Assembly (NCBI GenBank): GCA_009776345.1
Contig: WRLS01000073.1
Coordinates: 1 to 10,395, forward strand
Source: Oscillospiraceae bacterium
GTDB lineage: Bacteria > Bacillota > Clostridia > Oscillospirales > Ruminococcaceae
Direction of reading: 5' to 3'
DNA length: 10,395 nt
In this document: in pieces, positions 7,429 to 10,395 of the stretch
How positions within the stretch are numbered: position 1 is the first letter of the stretch
How the letters are laid out: every line of letters begins with the position of its first letter
Position numbers and translations under genes: made by a program
Notes under the pieces: generated by a model
The model's database searches: none
Told to the model about the DNA's origin: nothing
Seen by the model: only the letters and a program-made list of their open reading frames with translations

Positions 7429-8052
7429 TTATACCCACCAGCCCGCCTGCCTAATCTCATCCTCATCATATGCGCTTTTTGCTTTTTCGAGCCACTCTCG
7501 GGCCTCTTTGCGGGATTTGCGGATACCGTCGCCCCTGTAAAGCAGCTTCGACATGATAACCTGCGCCTCGGCGTCCCCGGCCCGCGCCCTCATAAGATAA
7601 AAATAAGCCTCCCGGTATCGGTCCTCAAACACCCGGCGGATCAGAAATTTGGCCACGATCTTTTCAAGCTGCGGGACGGGGGGATGGATATAATCGCCAA
7701 ACCACCGCTTGTTCCTAGCGGAAATATTGACGGGCGGCTTTAGGTACCCGGGGTCTTTTTCCTCAAATATCCGCGTGACGGTGACGTGTTTATAGGGCGG
7801 CAACATTATATTTTCACCGTCAAAGGTTAACGTGACCTGCGAATAATCATCTTCAATATCATGGATGATTACACTGCCAAATCTGTCAAGGGGATAATCC
7901 CCGGCCGCGATTTCGATAAGCCCCTCGCGGACAGGGACGCGCTGTACAACGTCTTTTACGCGGCGCGAATATATCGACGTTCCGACCAAACCGATTCTAA
8001 TTTCAAGCATATATTCGGGCGTAACAACAAGGGAATCATCATAATCCGGCAT
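7429..8052 (-). CDS. Uncharacterised protein with one C-terminal Sel1-like repeat
   Basis: The product has 207 residues from ATG 8052. Residues 1 to about 100 are predominantly beta-prone, with alternating hydrophobic patterns (MLEIRIGLVG; VTLTFDGENIMLPPYKHVTV). I do not recognise this part. A Pro/basic segment follows. Residues about 128-195 are helical, and about 158-192 (AGDAEAQ...KLLYRGDGIRKSRKEAREWLEKA) match the Sel1/TPR-like pattern A-x-G-D-x-x-A-Q...LY..G.GI...x-A..WL.KA. A single repeat points to a protein-protein contact rather than catalysis. There is no signal peptide or membrane span, so it is probably cytoplasmic. The ATG is preferred over a GTG two codons upstream because AAGGGG lies 7 nt before the ATG but only 1 nt before the GTG. 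It is the last gene of the minus-strand block and is flanked by two direct repeats, so it may have moved separately from its neighbours. Confidence 0.8.
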   Translation of the reverse strand: MPDYDDSLVVTPEYMLEIRIGLVGTSIYSRRVKDVVQRVPVREGLIEIAAGDYPLDRFGSVIIHDIEDDYSQVTLTFDGENIMLPPYKHVTVTRIFEEKDPGYLKPPVNISARNKRWFGDYIHPPVPQLEKIVAKFLIRRVFEDRYREAYFYLMRARAGDAEAQVIMSKLLYRGDGIRKSRKEAREWLEKAKSAYDEDEIRQAGWWV

Positions 8053-8059
8053 GGGCACA

Positions 8060-8065
8060 CCCCTT
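8060..8065 (-). promoter_or_regulatory. Ribosome binding site deciding the ATG start of the Sel1-like gene
   Basis: AAGGGG on the minus strand lies 7 nt before ATG 8052. The alternative GTG at 8058 would be only 1 nt from it. Confidence 0.5.
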
Positions 8066-8070
8066 ATAGA

Positions 8071-8090
8071 AATTAGGAATTAGGAATTAG
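8071..8090 (+). repeat. Tandem heptamer (AATTAGG)x2.9
   Basis: AATTAGG is repeated head to tail in perfect register: two full units and six bases of a third. It overlaps the 5' part of repeat copy B. Copy A holds only one clean unit followed by a degenerate one. It lies upstream of the Sel1-like gene on that gene's strand (as CCTAATT), so it may sit in its leader. Confidence 0.7.
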
Positions 8091-8103
8091 TAGAGCGGCT
8101 AAC
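8074..8103 (+). repeat. 30-bp direct repeat, copy B
   Basis: The copy reads TAGGAATTAG, then GAAT, then TAGTAGAGCGGCTAAC, and matches 7393-7422 at 28 of 30 positions in the same orientation. It lies between the Sel1-like gene start and the next gene upstream on the minus strand. Matching copies on both sides of one gene suggest recombination, duplication or insertion, or two members of a dispersed intergenic repeat. Confidence 0.7.
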
Positions 8104-8122
8104 TTATTGCTTTGTGTCCTTT

Positions 8123-8157
8123 CTGAGTTCTCAGTTCTGACCACTGACAACTGCAAT
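8123..8157. repeat. Short repeat-rich intergenic stretch with a small palindrome
   Basis: It contains the palindrome CTGAG-TT-CTCAG (8123-8134), AGTTCT twice (8126-8131 and 8133-8138) and CTGAC/CTGAC spaced by 7 bp (8137-8149). On the minus strand it lies just after the stop of the 8161-8832 gene. The stem is only 5 bp and has no T-tract on either side, so it is a poor terminator. It looks like part of a composite intergenic repeat together with 8071-8103. Confidence 0.4.
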
Positions 8158-8160
8158 TTC

Positions 8161-8832
8161 CTACGAGCCGCCGGAGCTTGTCAGCATGGCGTAGAAGCTT
8201 TTGTACATAACGTAAACGTGCAGCATATGAGGCAGCCGGTTCTTGTACTCATCGAGGATTTTTACGGTGAACCGCCAGCCGCCGTCGTCATAGTTTCTAT
8301 AACTCATATCTCTTTGAATGACAGCGGCTGTTTCCCTTTTCGTGCTGACGGTGATGAGGAATCCGCTTTCCTCAAAAAGGAAGTTGAGTATGGGTTTTTT
8401 CTTCGCGTCCATGTAAGCCGCACTTCTGATGATGGGGTATTTCTTATCCATGGTAATTGACCCGCCGCATTCCAGCTCCACAATCCCGGGCCCCGTTTTC
8501 TCGCAACTGACACGGTACTGCCATGTATCGCCGGATAAAAAGCGGGTGTCCCCGTTTATACTAAGCTCCGTTTCCAGGGAGTATTTGCCCAGCATATCCC
8601 TGGTCACATGGCGCGCCTGACCGCGCTGGTATTCGGAAAAACACACTTTGGCAAGCTGCCCATCCCGATTCATCGCGATTGAGTACTCGCTTTTGTATCC
8701 CCGCGAGACCTCGATTTTTTCGCTGACCAGACAGTATGTGGTCTCGTCCATTTCCCCTGACCGGGAGCTTGGAGCGGCCTCCACCGTGTTCGCCCGGCCA
8801 ACCGCACCGGCTAATTTTCTGAATAGATTCAT
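8161..8832 (-). CDS. Uncharacterised protein, paralogue-like partner of the 8871-9449 gene
   Basis: The product has 223 residues. The ATG at 8832 has AAAGGA about 8 nt upstream. The N-terminus (MNLFRKLAGAVGRA) could form an amphipathic helix, followed by a Ser/Ala-rich linker to about residue 27. The rest is mostly beta-prone with charged turns (KSEYSIAMNRDGQLAKVCF; PILNFLFEESGFLITVSTKRE) and ends in a hydrophobic helix-like segment (LPHMLHVYVMYKSFYAML, about 200-217). The pattern K191-I192-x7-L200-x-H202-x2-H205-x-Y207-V208 recurs without gaps in the neighbouring protein, so the two probably share a fold. A beta barrel closed by a hydrophobic C-terminal helix would resemble the tubby/LURP-one (scramblase-like) fold. 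That is only a guess from the pattern and needs a structure prediction. The gene lies 38 bp downstream of its partner and is probably in the same transcript. Confidence 0.8.
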   Translation of the reverse strand: MNLFRKLAGAVGRANTVEAAPSSRSGEMDETTYCLVSEKIEVSRGYKSEYSIAMNRDGQLAKVCFSEYQRGQARHVTRDMLGKYSLETELSINGDTRFLSGDTWQYRVSCEKTGPGIVELECGGSITMDKKYPIIRSAAYMDAKKKPILNFLFEESGFLITVSTKRETAAVIQRDMSYRNYDDGGWRFTVKILDEYKNRLPHMLHVYVMYKSFYAMLTSSGGS

Positions 8833-8870
8833 ACTGATTATCCTTTCGTCGTGTTACTTGCTACGCGCAG

Positions 8871-9449
8871 TTATGACCGGGTTTGTTTTTCGTGAAACTG
8901 CTCCACTACGGGACCATCCACGTAACGGTTGTAGCAAGACAAAACATAGGCATGGAATATATGGTGCAGCCATTTAATATGGCCGGCACTTATTTTTATA
9001 TAGTATTCAAAGACTTCACAGCTTTCGTCGTCTTCATATCCAATTACGGCGATTTGCTTATCCCCCTCATAAAAACGCATCACAACGCCGAAGTCGCAAG
9101 GTTCTTCACTCATCCTGAAGACCGGCGTTACTTCCGAATGCTTACGGATGCATTTGTAGAACATATCCGCCTTGCGCTTTTCTTTGTTGTATTGTTGGGC
9201 GGCCAGGGATACTATGCGGTTTTCACGGTCGCGCACTACATACTCCTTAGTCTTGGAGGAATACGGCGAATCACTGTCATTTTGATAGGGGGAGGTGCAA
9301 AGCAAAGCGCCATGAAGCACATCTTGCGATACAATCGCCGCTGTGCGTATGCCGTTCGGCACGTGAAAGCTGAAAACTGTCTTATCATCCTTGGTTAGAT
9401 ACATTTTGTTAGTGTCAGCGTGTATCATATATCCTTCTATATACTGCAT
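8871..9449 (-). CDS. Uncharacterised protein, directly downstream of the HerA-like ATPase
   Basis: The product has 192 residues. The ATG at 9449 has an excellent ribosome site (GGAGGG) with 6-7 nt spacing, inside the 24-bp gap after the ATPase stop, so translation of the two is probably linked. Residues 1-80 are beta-rich (MYLTKDDKTVFSFHVPNG; KTKEYVVRDRENRIVSLAA), the middle is charged, and residues 120-150 look like strands (FGVVMRFYEGDKQIAVIGYE). A hydrophobic, His/Tyr-rich C-terminal segment follows (WLHHIFHAYVLSCYNRYV, 160-177). K152-I153-x7-L161-x-H163-x2-H166-x-Y168-V169 matches the downstream partner. There is no signal peptide. Base composition differs from the housekeeping genes: 103/240 G+C over 8941-9180 against 143/240 over 5161-5400 in pheT, which fits acquisition from elsewhere. 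The function is unknown. Confidence 0.8.
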   Translation of the reverse strand: MQYIEGYMIHADTNKMYLTKDDKTVFSFHVPNGIRTAAIVSQDVLHGALLCTSPYQNDSDSPYSSKTKEYVVRDRENRIVSLAAQQYNKEKRKADMFYKCIRKHSEVTPVFRMSEEPCDFGVVMRFYEGDKQIAVIGYEDDESCEVFEYYIKISAGHIKWLHHIFHAYVLSCYNRYVDGPVVEQFHEKQTRS

Positions 9450-9473
9450 ATTTGTCCCTCCATTTCCTGAACT

Positions 9474-10395
9474 CTATCCCCTCAATGCCCGCATTATAAT
9501 CCGATACTTAGGGCTGTCCGGCAGCCCGGCGTTACCCATATAACCCAGCAGGAAGTTCACGGCCCTTGCGGCTATTCTGTCATCCCCGCCCAAATCCAAA
9601 TAGCCGGGCAGATGCTCACACAGCCTGGTATGCCAGTCCCGCAGTTTTTTCGCAACCTTATCCGGCACAGGGCGTTCCAGCGCGGTTTTGTCAACGCTTA
9701 CCGGGAACCTGTCGAATATCTCCAGACAGGCGCCGATGCGGGCGGTGGCGTTTTCCAGCGCCTCCGTCTTTTTCTCGGACTGTTCAAGCTCTTTTAGCAA
9801 TGGGGCGATCATATTTCGCATCTCGCTTTGCTTGAACGGGTTGAGCTTTAGTCCCGCGCAAATCGCGCCGAAGGGTCTGATATCATATTGCTTGGCATCA
9901 TGCTGGCGGTAGAATTCTAATAGAAACCCGCCCCGTACCGCGCGAAGCTGTGTGAAATCGGTGATGGCATCCGGGCAAGCGTACTTTCCCGAGGATTTAT
10001 CCACCCGCGCCATGACAGGCTCCAGCCAGTTGCCCTGATAGACGACGGCACAGCCGGTGGGCAGGCGGGAAAGCTCCTCGATCTGGTCGTCGCGCATGGA
10101 TGCGGCCTTACCGACAACGGCGCAGTCATCCTTATCCGGCAAGCGCATGATGATCTTCGTGTTGGTGTTTTTGATGGCGGATATATCTACCGCGCCGGGG
10201 GATTGATCCACGATGATGAAGCCCTCGCCGTATGTGCGCATCTCGGCGATGGATGCCGAAAGAAGCTCTACAGCCTTGCCCGCAACATTCGCGCTGTCCT
10301 GGCTTTGGGTGGTGGATACCCGCTTTAGGATGTTGTGTGCTTCCTCCAAAACCGTGACATGGCAAAGCGGCTTATTCGCGCCGCTTGCGGTTGCG
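9474..10395 (-). CDS. HerA/DUF87-like ATPase, C-terminal portion (N-terminus beyond right edge)
   Basis: The frame stays open through the right edge, so only the last 306 residues are visible. A TTG at 10349 is not the true start: coding of good quality continues upstream of it (GANKPLCHVTVLEEAH). The Walker B strand is VTVLEEAH near visible residues 13-20, with the EEAHN signature of HerA/VirB4-type ATPases. It is followed about 40 residues later by the RTYGEGFIIVDQSP strand with its sensor Gln and then NTNTKIIMRLPDKDDCAVVG, the block typical of HerA-like hexameric DNA translocases. The next segment, LSRLPTGCAVVYQGNW, is also characteristic. The Walker A motif should lie outside the window. 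The C-terminal 140 or so residues are helical, with a short charged coiled-coil-like stretch (LLKELEQSEKKTEALENA) and no recognised nuclease. Such ATPases act in DNA end resection (HerA-NurA), in conjugation or in anti-phage defence. Which applies here depends on genes outside the window. It is followed at 24 bp by the first of two small paralogue-like genes. Confidence 0.85.
   Translation of the reverse strand, partial: ATASGANKPLCHVTVLEEAHNILKRVSTTQSQDSANVAGKAVELLSASIAEMRTYGEGFIIVDQSPGAVDISAIKNTNTKIIMRLPDKDDCAVVGKAASMRDDQIEELSRLPTGCAVVYQGNWLEPVMARVDKSSGKYACPDAITDFTQLRAVRGGFLLEFYRQHDAKQYDIRPFGAICAGLKLNPFKQSEMRNMIAPLLKELEQSEKKTEALENATARIGACLEIFDRFPVSVDKTALERPVPDKVAKKLRDWHTRLCEHLPGYLDLGGDDRIAARAVNFLLGYMGNAGLPDSPKYRIIMRALRG

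Noticed and set aside
8071..8103. CRISPR-like repeat
   Set aside because: There are only two 30-bp copies, 681 bp apart with a gene between them, no regular spacers and no cas genes.
8883..9398. Plus-strand frame of 171 codons
   Set aside because: It is opposite the 8871-9449 gene, which has a strong GGAGGG ribosome site and shares a motif with its neighbour.
10340..10395. TTG at 10349 as the start of the ATPase
   Set aside because: The frame is open to the edge and encodes the expected strand just before the Walker B acidic pair, so the gene begins outside the window.

Overview
The window most likely comes from a Gram-positive Clostridia-type bacterium (Bacillota, perhaps an uncultured Oscillospiraceae-like lineage). 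Coding GC is moderate to high: a hand count of 5161-5400 gives 143/240 G+C. Shine-Dalgarno sites are strong (AAAGGA, GGAGGG, AGGGAG). There is a Gram-positive style signal peptide, sigma-A-like promoters, and a PheS with a CxxC-x4-CxxC insertion. The lineage is an inference; no rRNA or other phylogenetic marker beyond pheST is present.

Layout. (1) 1-3812, minus strand: a membrane-anchored protein with two zinc ribbons and a putative beta-propeller (1563-3812) lies upstream of a secreted protein (1-1478, cut by the left edge). The secreted gene appears to have its own promoter, overlapped by a perfect 8-bp inverted repeat. (2) 3813-3958: a divergent intergenic region with a good promoter to the left and a weaker candidate to the right, and no visible T-box. 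(3) 3959-7395, plus strand: the pheS-pheT operon, complete and normal in length, encoding the two subunits of phenylalanyl-tRNA synthetase. (4) 7429-10395, minus strand and convergent with pheT: an accessory block. Read in its own direction it holds the C-terminal part of a HerA/DUF87-like ATPase (cut by the right edge), two small proteins that share a C-terminal motif, and a protein ending in one Sel1-like repeat.

The pheST part is housekeeping. The accessory block is the part worth attention. The ATPase and the two small genes are tightly packed (24-bp and 38-bp gaps), so they are probably cotranscribed and may form one functional unit. The Sel1-like gene is separated from them by about 108 bp of repeat-rich DNA. 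It is bracketed by two 30-bp direct repeats that match at 28 of 30 positions. The first of these repeats begins on the pheT stop codon itself. The middle small gene has clearly lower GC (103/240 over 8941-9180). Together these points suggest an acquired or rearranged segment next to a conserved operon. I cannot assign a function to the block: its upstream genes are outside the window.

I see no tRNA, rRNA, CRISPR array, transposase, integrase or convincing intrinsic terminator.
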